DNA of 64,000 nucleotides from Macrobrachium rosenbergii (Eukaryota > Arthropoda > Malacostraca > Decapoda > Palaemonidae), in contig NC_089763.1 of NCBI RefSeq assembly GCF_040412425.1, positions 53,274,587-53,338,586 on the forward strand. Direction: 5' to 3'. Position numbers and translations under genes: made by a program. Each line of letters opens with the position of its first letter. The first letter of the stretch is position 1. The notes under the pieces are model-generated. The model saw nothing but the letters and a program-made list of their open reading frames with translations, was not told the origin of the DNA and did no database searches. This document shows, one piece after another, positions 1 to 11,330 of this stretch.

Positions 1-1500
1 ATCAATGAAACTATGGGCAGGGATTAAGAATACATATGTGTTAGTATGAAGACTGTATGGGGTAAGATTGAGCCTGGCAAAAGGGAAAGTTCTGATAGAG
101 AATGTGTGTGGGTCAGGAATGAAAGAGAATTAGAGTACAAGAGTTTCTTGAAGAGTTTGAATCTGTGCATTGCAGGTTTTTAGAGCATGCCAGTGCAGAA
201 ATAGGTAAATGAGAATGAGATGGGGTACATGAGATAAGAGCCTGTAGAAATATGTTCGGAAAGGGAATTCATTAGAAAACGATTTTCAAGAAAAAATATT
301 TAGAAAATATACTTTTGAGAGAGAAAATGAGCTTCTTACTACATTTTTTTTTTCAAGATAAAGTCAGTTGGCAGTGAGTGACTTTAGATTTAGGAAGAGG
401 GAATAAGAGTGGTGAAAAGAGGAAATGAGAAACTTTATGGAAAAAGAAATTGCAAGACAGATTGGAAGACTGTGCAGGAATACAGGAGGAGAGATCAGAT
501 CCTCAGGAGGAAGGTGAGAGAAAGAAAGAGAAGTCTTGTAAGGAAAATTAGAAGAAAGGGAATAAGGACTTCAGCAAGAAAATAACTTCTGAAAGAAAGT
601 AAATGCAGATAAGGTTAATAAGCAAATGGATCTCGGAATAAAAATGCAATTCAATAAAATGTGATTGAGCCATTGGCGCTGGAGCTGAGTGGACGTGCTG
701 GACGTCCTACCACTCCAACTGCTGATGCATCACTGCGCAGACTTTTGAAATGGCTCCGGCCCATCAACACGTTGGTGATGCGGCTTCGTGTTGAAAAAGT
801 GGTTTTTCAACACATCCGTTCAACACTGCGCACATCATGATGCACAGTGTGTACGGGGCTTAATGCTTCTAACTCTGCTTCCTGTAGATGATATACAAAA
901 ATAGAAAACAAGCACATCACCATACAAGAGAAAATCAGTCAGATATAGTCAAAATTATTACCACTGATTCACACCATATGTACAAGGACATAGCATGAAG
1001 AATTCTGACAAGACCGTAAACATTCCAGTGCCACCTAGTGGAATAAAGGTGGTTACAGAGACAGTCCTAGTTGGTCAGCCAAGCATTATTTCGCTTTTTA
1101 TTTTAATGCCAACTGCACCTAACTGCCAAAGATATAAGCTAACTTTAACAGTAAGATTCATTCCAAATAATTCACTATTCCAAATTGTTTTCATGTTCCA
1201 TAAATAGAAACCTACACAGTACTTTTACTTATTCTTACTCCTTTGAGGTTCTGATGACAATGTCGTGTATAGAAAAAATAAAAAAGTCATCATATATAAT
1301 TATTTTGACATAGATAGCACTGAAATCATGTCTCGGGGTTTTGGGATGGTTTAACTCCATCTCCTCCCATTAAGTAGGCAAAATTCAAAATGAACTACAA
1401 TAGTCCCTCAATTATCATCATTCACATTATTAGCATCTTGACATAATCCGCAGGCAAACAGCACTCGGGCACCCAAGATATATGTGTAACATATAAACAA
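1..1500. other. AT-rich non-coding DNA with a short GC-rich hairpin segment
   Basis: No credible ORF or exon is visible. A GC-richer patch at about 670-870 contains a perfect 11-bp stem (788-798 with 803-813, loop GTGG) and several repeated words such as ctgcgca. It could be a fragment of a MITE, but no matched termini or target duplication were found. Confidence 0.4.
788..813. repeat. Perfect 11-bp inverted repeat with 4-nt loop
   Basis: The arm gtgttgaaaaa is followed by gtgg and its exact complement tttttcaacac. It sits in a GC-rich patch unlike its AT-rich surroundings. It may be part of a decayed MITE or a chance hairpin; no function is implied. Confidence 0.6.
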
Positions 1501-3020
1501 TCCATAAAATTGTTTAAAAACTGCAGAACTTTGGATGATTCTGAGGAGGGAATAGAGGAATTTTGCCAATGTTGCAAGACTTGATGAAAAAAGAAGGCAT
1601 TGGTTTAGGGCAAAATTACAATGCTGACAAAACTGGTTCTACTGCTTATTACCCAATAACACCTTGGCTGACAAGAAGGAAAAGAATTTACCCAGTTGAA
1701 AGCTTTACAAGCAAAATGTCTGCTTTGTTATGTGCAAATGCTTCTGGTAGCCATCATTCCAAAACAGTGTTAGTTGGACATGTGAAACATCCACATGTCC
1801 TGCATAGATTGGATAGGCTCCCAGTGGTTTGGTATCATTCAGGGAAGGCTTGGTTCACCTCCAAGATCATAACCGACTGATTCCAGAATCATTTTTGAAA
1901 GGAGGTTGTTCATCATAAAATGCAGGACCCTGGCATCGCTAGACATTGGGTGAAGACTTTGCTTCTCATGAATAATGTGCCTGCACATCCTAACTCAACC
2001 CAGTTGATGAAGGTCATATTAGGGTCATGTGTTTGCCCCTAAAAATACAATTGCACTTATTCATCCAATTGACCAAGGTGTTATTGTTGCAATAAAACTG
2101 CTATAATGGAGGAAAGTTCCTGGAGGAGGTGATAGTGGTTTTGGAGGACTACTAGGAGGAGAAGGAGCGAGCCTTGGTTACAAGGGGGAACCAGATACTG
2201 GAGAGTCTTTGAAAGTATTTGCTGAAGTCTGCCAACTGCAACTTCAAAGATGCTTGGAAGGAGAACATCCTTCTGTACAGACTCTGTAGACCCTGGAGAA
2301 TGCTTGGAACCATATCTTGAAGGGAGAAGAGAACACATTGGACTTTCAGGGGTTTGAAGTAAACAACTTCTGTGCCACACTTGTAAACAAGCAACAATGC
2401 TCTCAAGGATAATGTATGAAAGTGGTTGTATGATGATGTTGTCTACCCTGGCTTACAACTTTTGTCTGACAGCAAGACAGCTGCTGCAGTTGCTGCTGGT
2501 GACAAGGAAGTTCCTGGAGACGACGAAGACAATGGGGATGACGCTGTTTCACAATGAGCAAATGACTGCCCTGGGCCTTGGACTTGGATACAGAAGTTTG
2601 AGAAATGCAAGAGAATGTTTTGTGAAGCAGAATCATTGTTTGTATTGTCAGAGTACTGTACCCTCAACAGCTTCTCCAGATCTCAAACCCCCTTGCACAC
2701 ATGTCAATCACCAGTCTCTTCTTCCTCAACTCAGTTGTTTTGCTCAGAAGCACAGGTGAGCACATCTGCACCCTTCACTGATATGCAAGGTTTCTTCGGC
2801 CAAAATTTCGATGTGTGCTACCCTACTTTAATGACCACGACCCTCTAAGAGCCTCTATGCCTCTTCCAGCCACTTCATTTAATATCTCCTGGGAGTCACA
2901 GGAGGCAGAAGATTCTGGTCTTGACGACACAGTCGAGCTGGAGGAATGGGAGGAAGAGAATGAGGAGTGGTGGAGAAGGACTACTAAACCTCACACATTT
3001 TTAAAAATCCAGCCATTGTA
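1500..3020 (+). pseudogene. Tigger/pogo-family DDE transposase pseudogene (central and C-terminal parts)
   Basis: A 105-codon open stretch at 1563-1880 holds the catalytic-core blocks of Tigger transposases: a YNADKTG block (canonically NADETG, so the residue after the first Asp is changed), SALLCANASGSH, LVGHVKHP, LPVVWYHSGKAW and TSKI. Continuing past the stop, in shifting frames, come a WFxNHF-like block, LLLMNNVPAHP (the second catalytic Asp of the usual DNAPAHP block is Asn here) and IHPIDQGVI near 2060. An acidic, serine-rich C-terminal tail with shifting frames runs to about 3020. Stops and substitutions at catalytic sites show a dead copy. The N-terminal helix-turn-helix region was not found upstream, and terminal inverted repeats were not identified. 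Confidence 0.75.
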
Positions 3021-3029
3021 AGCACTTTG

Positions 3030-4170
3030 GGTGGCACACATAGGTAAGTGACAGAGAAAAATTTTGGTTTCATTTCATTGGTTTTTCCCTATGTAAAGAA
3101 TGATTGTATTTGTGTATAAAAAAAAGGTTTACTTTTTTTGTGTACACATTTTTAAGTGCTATGAGGTTTGCTATTTTGTGAAAAATATGGAAATTTGTGC
3201 CGGTGTTATTTGGCAGTGTACTGTATGTAAATACACTTAACATATTCTGTGTTGCATACAAGAAAAAAAATGTTCGCTTTCTTGTGAGGGTTGTTAACGA
3301 GAAAAAAGGGGGGTTTAGTACTTTTTTTATTTAGTGTATTTTACAGTATATTTTGTTACAAACATAGGAAAATAAGCTTACTGATTCCTTGTGTATTAAG
3401 TTTACAGTTTAAAATGTGATGGTTGTTATTTATAAGTATATTTAGTGTTTACAGTTATGCAGCATTGACAAGGTAAGCGGAGTAAGGGAACGGAGCTGCT
3501 GTTCCTCATCCTTAGTCTTATTTACCCTTTCCTAAATGCTGACCATATCTGGCAAGGCTTCACTCTATTACTGCAGATACTTGAAGGAAAAACCTGTTTT
3601 CGGTAGCCAACTCATAGTTGGTTTTGGCCAGAATAGTGCCTTTGATAGACATAGTGATGAGTATACAAAAGACTCAAGGCAAGAGGGCTCTCTCCTTTGC
3701 TTTGAAAACCATTAAGTGTCAGGGCTGTGAAAGAAAAAATGCTCATTACAAATTCCCATGCCTTATCATCAGGGAAAGCAAGTGGGTTTGGGGACTTACA
3801 GCAGCTACCAAAAATAGGTTTTTCTCCGTCAAACTTGTTCTTTGATGGTGTCGCTGCTGTTCATTGTCAAAAGAGCATACAAAAAAAATTGACAGGTGAT
3901 GAAAAGGCCTAGCTCCTGATTAAAAAATCCCAATGACCCAAACGTAAAATGATCCGTGGCAAATTCACTTGAGCTTTCACCCACTTTTCTTTATTCAGGA
4001 TACCCATCAGGATTCAACAATGAAGGATAGGAAAAAACAAGGACCTATATGGGTCATTCTATGTGGTTAAAAAATGACTTATGAAATTATGCCCAGCTGG
4101 GATATAGCATTATTGTGCCCCTCCCCATCAATATCTCAGAATTACCACAAAATCAAGAAAGCTCTTTGTT
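3030..4170. other. AT-rich intergenic or intronic DNA, nothing recognised
   Basis: Open frames here are short and low-complexity. No repeat termini, exon signals with coding content, or RNA genes could be supported. Confidence 0.4.
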
Positions 4171-4179
4171 TTCTACTAA

Positions 4180-5850
4180 GTGCCTACGGGACTGGGATTT
4201 ACCATACCACGTACCAACACACAGTGTATCCGAAGTTGTTGGATGTCATGGCAATAGTGTTCAGGGAACATTTCCTCTGATGACTACCTTGTAAACTCAG
4301 ACTCTTCTGCAAGAAACGTCCACAACAATAACCAGGGATGCACCTATGTCCCTGATGCACTGTGAACTAGGAAGAGGTGGGTTCTGCCTTGCTAATTAGG
4401 GACACTTAGACAATCATAAAGCCCATGCAGAGAAAGTGGCTTGTTTCTGAGAGGGTATAAGAAAAAATTACCATCTGGGACGTTTGCCGCAACACCTAAG
4501 TAAACCTGGAGTGCTTGGACCAGGCATAATGTCTCATCTGTAATTCTGAGTTCCCTTAGAAAAATAAGGGATTTCTTCTTTAAAGGGTCCTCATTCTCGG
4601 CCAGAAACAACAAGCCAGGAGACAACAGTGACGGCTAAGTGTGTGGGTGAAGATGTGTCCCCGTCTAAGAGGGCTAGGATGCCAAAATGGTCCAAATGGC
4701 TGCCTGTTGGAGAACAGAGTTGTACTTGAATTAGAACTACTGAACTGAGATGACAGGGGTCAAAGAAACTTATTACGGGACTCCATAATGGGAGGCCTCG
4801 CAGGAGCCAGTCTTTGCAATGCAAAGGACTAGAAAAGTGAATGAAAAACTTCCATACTTTAACCAATGCCGCACCCTGAAAGCACGGGCTTCAATAACGC
4901 AGACTTGTGTGACATAATTGCAATGGCCGCAAAGTACTTGTCCTCAGACAGGTACATCAGACTATGCAAAACTCTTTCAACCAAGGCTCAACCAGCTCTC
5001 AGTGTGGAGGTTATACAAACACACTTTCCATACAGACTAGTATTAATGGATGGATGACGTCTGTAGTTTTTGAAAAGGTACCTAGCAATGTTAAATGAAT
5101 AATCTTCACTGTAGACTAGATTTGAAAAAATCCACACATAACAGCCACAGCTCCAGAAAGAAAATTCATATACAACTTTTCCTCCTCCCGCTTGGTACAG
5201 AACAGCGGACAGTATTAAGACTGATTTTCTTTCCCATTATTGAAGCAGTAGGAACAAATGTGTCTTTGGCCAATTTTGGGCCACTAGGAAGGGGTTCCAT
5301 TGAAAGTTGGCAGTTTGTTCTGAACCTTCGAAATCTGGGACAATGGAGGAAAAAGGTAGACTGTCTTCCATTTCTTTTAGTCTTGTAAAAGTGCCTCTCT
5401 TGCTATTGCCTGACTGTCCACGTTTGGAGAAAACACTGGAAGTTAATGGTTTTTACATGTGGTAAACAGGCCCACTTCCAGATACGGAAGTAGGCTAGCA
5501 ATTATTTAAAAGGATGACTTTTTTAGCATTCACTCAGTCAAGACTGCCATCCAACTCAAAAAGTCTGTTATGGTATTAAGCAACCCCATGAGATGGACTG
5601 CAGACAAGCACCTCTTTTTGCCTGAGCCATCTGCAGGATAGACAGCATGGCTACACTAAGAGGGGCTGAGCAGGAACCTAACCTCTTGATACAAGTCACT
5701 GCTATCATATTATCTACGACCAACAAAAATGTGGCACCTGCCTAAGACAGGTGACCATCTGCCTGCTACTTGACAATCCTCCCTAAGTTCTCGAAAACCT
5801 GTCAGGGAGGTATCCAAGTGTATCATTACCATAGATATAGAGAGAGAGAT
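4180..5850 (-). pseudogene. Decayed DIRS-like fragment E2: RNase H remnants and tyrosine recombinase
   Basis: On the minus strand, the frame open at 4392-4625 contains LFLAENEDPL and LCLVQALQVYLG. These match in position and sequence the LAKNEDPL and LCPVVTLKAYL blocks of the recombinase in element A1. Farther along are a degenerate IRDIGASL block (the H-x-x-R region, with Gln for His) and EHYCHDIQQLR around the catalytic Tyr, at about 4190-4360. Upstream in element order, about 5230-5275 resembles the LVAPNWPKSNWFPLL block after RNase H, and 5700-5840 aligns with the HTDAS region of element C. Many stops and frameshifts are present; it is old and inactive. Internal boundaries are approximate. 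Confidence 0.6.
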
Positions 5851-5869
5851 TGGACAGTGATGTGACTGT

Positions 5870-7950
5870 TGCGTTTAAGTAAGGCGCCATTGCTATGTGT
5901 TGATTCTCAGAGATATGGCAATGGAAGCAATGGCAGCAACTGCACAGACCAACAGCAACCGAGCCACCTCTGGCACCCTGTGTTGGGCCATCAACTGTAT
6001 TACATACAGAAACAGGATCTCAAAAGAACAGGGATCACATTTCACAAGTAACTGACATATTTCATTCATGAAAATCTTTATAACTGAGTTGAAACAACCT
6101 AAAACAAGTAAACGTGTTAGGTCAAAGTCAACTTGCAGTCGACTACATGCCTGCTTTTTGAGCTAATAAAATAACAAATGTTGTAATAAGCTTTTTATTA
6201 AAGCCTATTTGACATTAAATTCATATAGCCTAACAAATTAGCATGTAGGGTTACTGTCAGTCCATATAACCATGGTTAAGTCTGACAATTTTCCCTACTA
6301 CTAGAACTACAATGTACATAAGATCATGAGGCCTAGCCCTAGAGTTGCTGCAGTTTTAAGTCTTAATAAAGTGTTATAATGTTATTTACCACACATACCT
6401 CCCATTATGCAGACGACTTAGCTGAATTTGATCTGCCAGAACACTTAAAGGTAGTATTCTTCAATTTTACCATTATCATTTTTACTCTAAATGATACTTC
6501 AAATTCAAATTACATTAAAGTAAACTTTACCAAAAAGCTAGTCTACAAGTAAAATCTACCAATTAGCTAGTCTACTAGAGTTGATCATCAAATAACCAAG
6601 GGTAGCCTACCATAGCCTAACCTTAGACTAACAAAGGTAGCTTAACTTGGTATAACCTTCAAGAATACTGATTTTTCTATCTGTCCCTCTCCACAGACTA
6701 TGAAATACAGCTTATTCTTATAGGCTTGCCTAACTCAGGCTGTACAATGTAAATAAGTATGTTGAATTACAGTTCAGTATGACTGTGACATGTTACATAG
6801 CTTTATATATGTACCTCCTAGTAACAACTGCACTTGAAGCTGTACAAACAGCTTCTATGTCATGGTTCAAATGCTTTGATCTGATTCTTGTACAGTACGT
6901 ACAGTGTACTCTCCCCTAAATCACAGCTGTATGAATATAAATTAATGCAGATTGTAATTACATGTACATATACTGTAATTAAATAAAGTTTCTCTTGTAA
7001 GATCTGTGAGTAGCCTCATAGGTTCAATATGTCTTAAAAATGTCTGCAGGTTAGTGCAGGAATCCTTTTGTTAATATATGTGACATGTGAGATTCAGGAC
7101 TGATTTTTGTCAGTTTTGTGCTTAAGATTTCCTGACAAGAACGGAGATCTAGGCCGCTGCCTTACTTGGGTTAGAAACTGAAGAAGGGATAAAGACTCAA
7201 ACGATAGATCACACATAATTATGCAGCAAGCATTTTCTGCCAAGGTACATTTTCAAACCTTCTGGTATGCATGAGTTTAAGTTTCTGCAACAGACTTTGA
7301 AGTCCAGACTATGTTAAGAGGCAAAAAATTTGGCTATCAAAGTAGATTTAGTCTAATAAGAAGTAACCAGAAGGGGCAAACCGGCATATACATTAGTATG
7401 TACTGGCAATGGCAAGATTTATACATCCCTGCAAACTACAATATTAATTGTATCCCTGTTAATAGTAACAGGTACAGTAAATTTTAAAATCCTACAAAAT
7501 GATTGTACAGACTACTGAATACTGGCTGTTAGGTATCAGGCTATTAAACCTAGGCTATTAATAATATGATTATGCCTATGGATGAAGCTTATATGGGATG
7601 ACAGCATTGGGATGACAATTATTTTAGCATACTATTGTCAAATTTTACTGACTGTCAGTTCGGCCCATGAATAAAGAATGATAATAATTAGTTCTGCCTC
7701 TAGGGAGTAAAACTAAATTTATGGTGGAAAGAAAGGCACATAAAGTTGGAAAACTGGTCAACTTTATTGCTCAAGTGTATAAAAACTACAGCAGACAGAA
7801 TTAATATTTTTATTTATACATGTAGTACACACCGTCCTTGGTAAATGCTGCAAATATCATTTACCAACCTTTAAAGACTGCTGAGAAAATTGCCAGTCAA
7901 TGCAGCATGATCATAATGTTGTAATGTCGCCATATCTGCAAAACTTTACG
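5870..7950. other. AT-rich DNA without recognised genes
   Basis: The sequence is rich in taacct/tagcct words and short A/T runs. No coding exon or transposon terminus is visible. A stretch at about 7800-7890 is a diverged direct repeat of 9270-9363 (see the piggyBac-like entry). Confidence 0.4.
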
Positions 7951-7956
7951 GCTTAA

Positions 7957-9246
7957 CCCTTAAACGCCAACTGGACGTATTGTACGTCGACTAAAATTGT
8001 CTGTTGGGTGCCAAGTGGACGTACCGTACATCGACTACAAAAAATTTCAACCTTTGGTCAAATTTGACTCGACCGAAATGGTCGAAAAACGCAATTGTAA
8101 GCTAAAACTCTTACATTCTAGTAATATTCAATCATTTACCTTCATTTTGCAACAAATTGGAAGTCTCTAGCACAATATTTCGATTTATGGTGAATTTTTT
8201 AAAAAACACTTTTTCCTTACGTCCGTGCGGTAACTTGGCCGAAAATTTCAGAAATTCTTTCATCATTTTGTTGTAATGTTTGCACCGGTTTATATTAGTC
8301 GTTACATAAAGTTTTATATATGGAAATGTGTGCAATTTCATGGAGAATACAACAGAAAATAATTCATGGTTGTATCTTTTATCAGTTTTGAAATATTTTC
8401 ATATAAATCATGATAAGTGCCAAAATTTCAACCTTCAGTCAACTTTAACTCGACTGAAATGATCGAAAAACGCAATTGTAAGCTAAAACTCTTACATTCT
8501 AGTAATATTCAATCATTTACCTTCATTTTGCAACAAATTGGAAGTCTCTAGCGCAATTTCATGTAGAATACAACAAAAAATAACACATGGTTGTAGTTTT
8601 TATCAGTTTTGAAATATTTTCATATAAATCACGATAAATAGAAAAAATTCGACCTTCGATCAACTTTAACTCGACCGAAATGGTCGAAAACTGCTATTGT
8701 AAGCTAAAACACTTACAGTCTAGTAATATTCAATCAATTACCTTCATTTTACAACAAACGGGAAGTCTCTAGCACAATATTTCGATTTATGGTGAATTTT
8801 TAAAAAAACCTTTTTTTTACGTCCGCGCGTTACGAATTCATGCATAATTTTGTGATAATATTTTCTCTGTGTTGCTTTGATCGTTTTACAATTTGTTATA
8901 TACCAAAATCATTGCAATTTAGTGTACAATACAAAGAAAAAAAATAACTTGTTAGCTTTAACCACTTTCCTTACAGCACGATTTGTATACAATTATACAT
9001 GAAATTTTTTTTTTGTGGTCATATATTTCAATATTTATATATGATAATGATATTTTTTCATTTCTGATAGTTGCACACTAAACTTCGGGCAATGACAAAA
9101 AAAGGAGCCAAAAATGAACTCTTAATCTTAAAAACTAAGTGTGCTGTGATGTTTTGAAAAAAACTTTTTTCCGCTTCGGCGCTAACTCCCGAGCGCCGCC
9201 GGCATACGACAGACACTTTTGTAAATAGAGGCTCGGCATTAGAGGG
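7957..9246. mobile_element. Non-autonomous piggyBac-like element flanked by TTAA
   Basis: The element starts CCCTTAAACGCC and ends GGCATTAGAGGG, so the first and last 12 bases are inverted repeats matching at 9 of 12 positions. It is bounded on both sides by TTAA (7953-7956 and 9247-9250). A TTAA target duplication with CCY..RGG ends is characteristic of piggyBac superfamily transposons. No transposase is encoded. The interior consists of diverged repeats of one AT-rich unit, with anchor gaccgaaatggtcgaaaaac-like words near 8071, 8452 and 8673. The superfamily is inferred from termini alone. Confidence 0.62.
8050..8830. repeat. Three diverged direct repeats inside the TTAA element
   Basis: Three copies of a block running from caaccttyggtcaa through tcgacygaaatggtcgaaaa, gcaattgtaagctaaaac, taatattcaatca and caacaaa to ggaagtctctagc begin near 8050, 8430 and 8650. 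Spacing of the anchors is 381 and 221 bp. The first copy carries about 160 bp of additional sequence that the second lacks. Confidence 0.75.
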
Positions 9247-9319
9247 TTAACTGTAGAAAAAATATACCAGCAAATTAAATATTTTTATTTCTGCATACAG
9301 TACATACTGTATTTAGTAA

Positions 9320-9990
9320 GTGGTGCATAAATCATTTGACAGTCTTGAAGGACGGCCAAGAAAACACGTTTTAAAGAATACATGGTTTCCCATTAGCTTG
9401 CATGAGTTGCGTCATTGTTTACATAGGAATCAACACATAGCGATGGCCCCAGGAAGTGCATGTTACAAATTCCTTGGCTATCATACGCTGTCCAATCTCT
9501 CTTTATATCTATGATCACCACCACATGGATGGAGGAAATAATTTGGGATATCTTCCCAGCTGCCTAATTTCAAGGGAAAACCTCAGATTGGGTAAGAAAC
9601 CTTCACAGATCCTTCTCTACTTTGCTTTGAATTTTGCTAGGAAGACAACCAAGCACAAAGGATATCTGCAAAGACCTAACCACACAAATGCCTACCAGAT
9701 GTGAGGTGGGGCTTGTTCCATTTTATCGGAAAACCCTTTAACTGGAGTCTGGTGACTACCACTCCCTGGTTTCATAGACACTTTTTTGGAAGCTCCCTGA
9801 TTAGCCCATTGTCTAGGTAGACTGCTGAATGCTTTCTTTTCTGAGTTCCTGAACAACTATTGCAGTTAATTTTATGAACTTCTCTGTGCTATATCTAACA
9901 CAAAGGGCATGATCTTAAATCTGAAACCTATCCTTCCCTATCCAAAACCCTAGAAAGGGGTGGAAGGGGATGGTACAGGGTACCAAATTA
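9320..9990 (-). pseudogene. Decayed DIRS-like fragment E1: reverse transcriptase and RNase H pieces
   Basis: Read on the minus strand, 9760-9960 gives PFLGFWIGKDRF followed in another frame by KIMPFVLDIA, then a KLTAIVVQELRK segment and a degraded YLDD region at about 9805-9830. These are the fingers-palm blocks conserved in A1 (YLGFRLGRQ, MPFGLNIAP, VVVQELRSQG, YLDDW). About 9330-9380 resembles the LEAMAVFLAL block of RNase H. Reading frame is lost repeatedly. It is not collinear with E2, so it is kept separate. Confidence 0.58.
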
Positions 9991-10259
9991 GTGATTATCC
10001 CAGATTACAGGCTGTTTAGGTTAGAATAAACTTAACCCAATAGTTAACCACTTCATCCTACCTTTAAAATACCCTGTAAATCAGTAAAATATTAAATGAA
10101 AATCGAGTGAAATTTTAATAAAGCACAGGCAAAATAAATGGTACAAGTAATTCTGTTGACTTACACAACAAAATTCATCACTGATGCTTCCAAGGTGAAG
10201 AGATGGAATTTGCAACTAAGCACATTTACATGTTAGGTGAAGGGCTGTCAGGATTCCCA

Positions 10260-11330
10260 TTTTCTTTATCTCAGATTTTTTCATATATTTTATGCCATTC
10301 TCATCTATACTTTTGCTGCATTTTATCATTTATTTTTACAATCCAAAAGATAAACGTAATCATGTGCCTCGCGTATGTATACTGTAAACCCAAATGCAAC
10401 CTCGCATATGTATGAAAGCACAAACTCATCTGCTGACATTGAAGAACTTGCTACAGGTTGGCTTTGGTTGCTGTTGTTACACTTACGATGTTTTATTTAT
10501 ATTTTATGATATTCTTATTTAAATTTTTACTGTATTTTCTCGCTTTTTATTTTTACAACCCAAAAGATACATGCGATCATGTGCCTAGTATATATAAGAA
10601 CACACAAACTCATTCAATGGCATCGGAGAAATTACTACAGCTTGTTTTTGGACTGGTGTTGTTGCACTTATGATGCTTTTATTTATATTTTACACTATTA
10701 TCATTTATATTTTTACTGTATTTTCTCACTTTTTATTTTTACACCCCAAAAGACAAAAGTAATTGCGTGCCTAGCGTGCGTACAAACACATAAACTCATT
10801 CACTGGCATCAGGGAACTTAATACAGCTTGTTTTGGTTCATATTGTTACACTTATGATTTTGTAAATTTATATTTTATGTTATTCTCATTTATGTTTTTA
10901 CTGTATTTTCTCGCTTTTTATTCTTAAAACACAAAAGATACACACAATCATGTATATAGGGTATGTATGAACAAACAAACTCATTCTCTGGCGTCTCTGG
11001 TGTTACGCTTATGATTCTTTTTAATTTATATTCTATGCTATTCTCATTTATATTCTTACTGTATTTTCTCACTTTCTATTTTTACAACCCAAAAGATAAA
11101 CGCAATCCTGTAAGTATGGTATATATATATGCACAAACTCATTCACTGGCATTGGAGAACTTCCTGCAGCCTTTATTTTGTGTTGTTATGATTATGATTT
11201 TCTCATTTTATGCTATTCTTATGTATATTTTTAGTGCATTTGCTAATTTTTTTACAACCCAAAAGATAAACGCAACCTTGCATGTAGTGAACGTACATAG
11301 GCACACAAGTAGCAGCAACAAACAGCAGTG
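10260..11330. repeat. Tandem satellite, six diverged units of 158-217 bp
   Basis: The anchor word aaaaga within ttttacaacccaaaagata recurs at 10345, 10562, 10748, 10933, 11091 and 11261 (spacings 217, 186, 185, 158, 170). Between anchors the order is constant: a catgtgcct/gtatgta word, cacaaactcattc, actggcatc-ggagaac, ctacagcttgtttt, then T-rich tttatatttta, ttctcatttatattttta and tgtattttctc. Apparent ORFs here are T-rich Phe/Tyr/Ile frames created by the repeat and are not genes. Confidence 0.85.
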
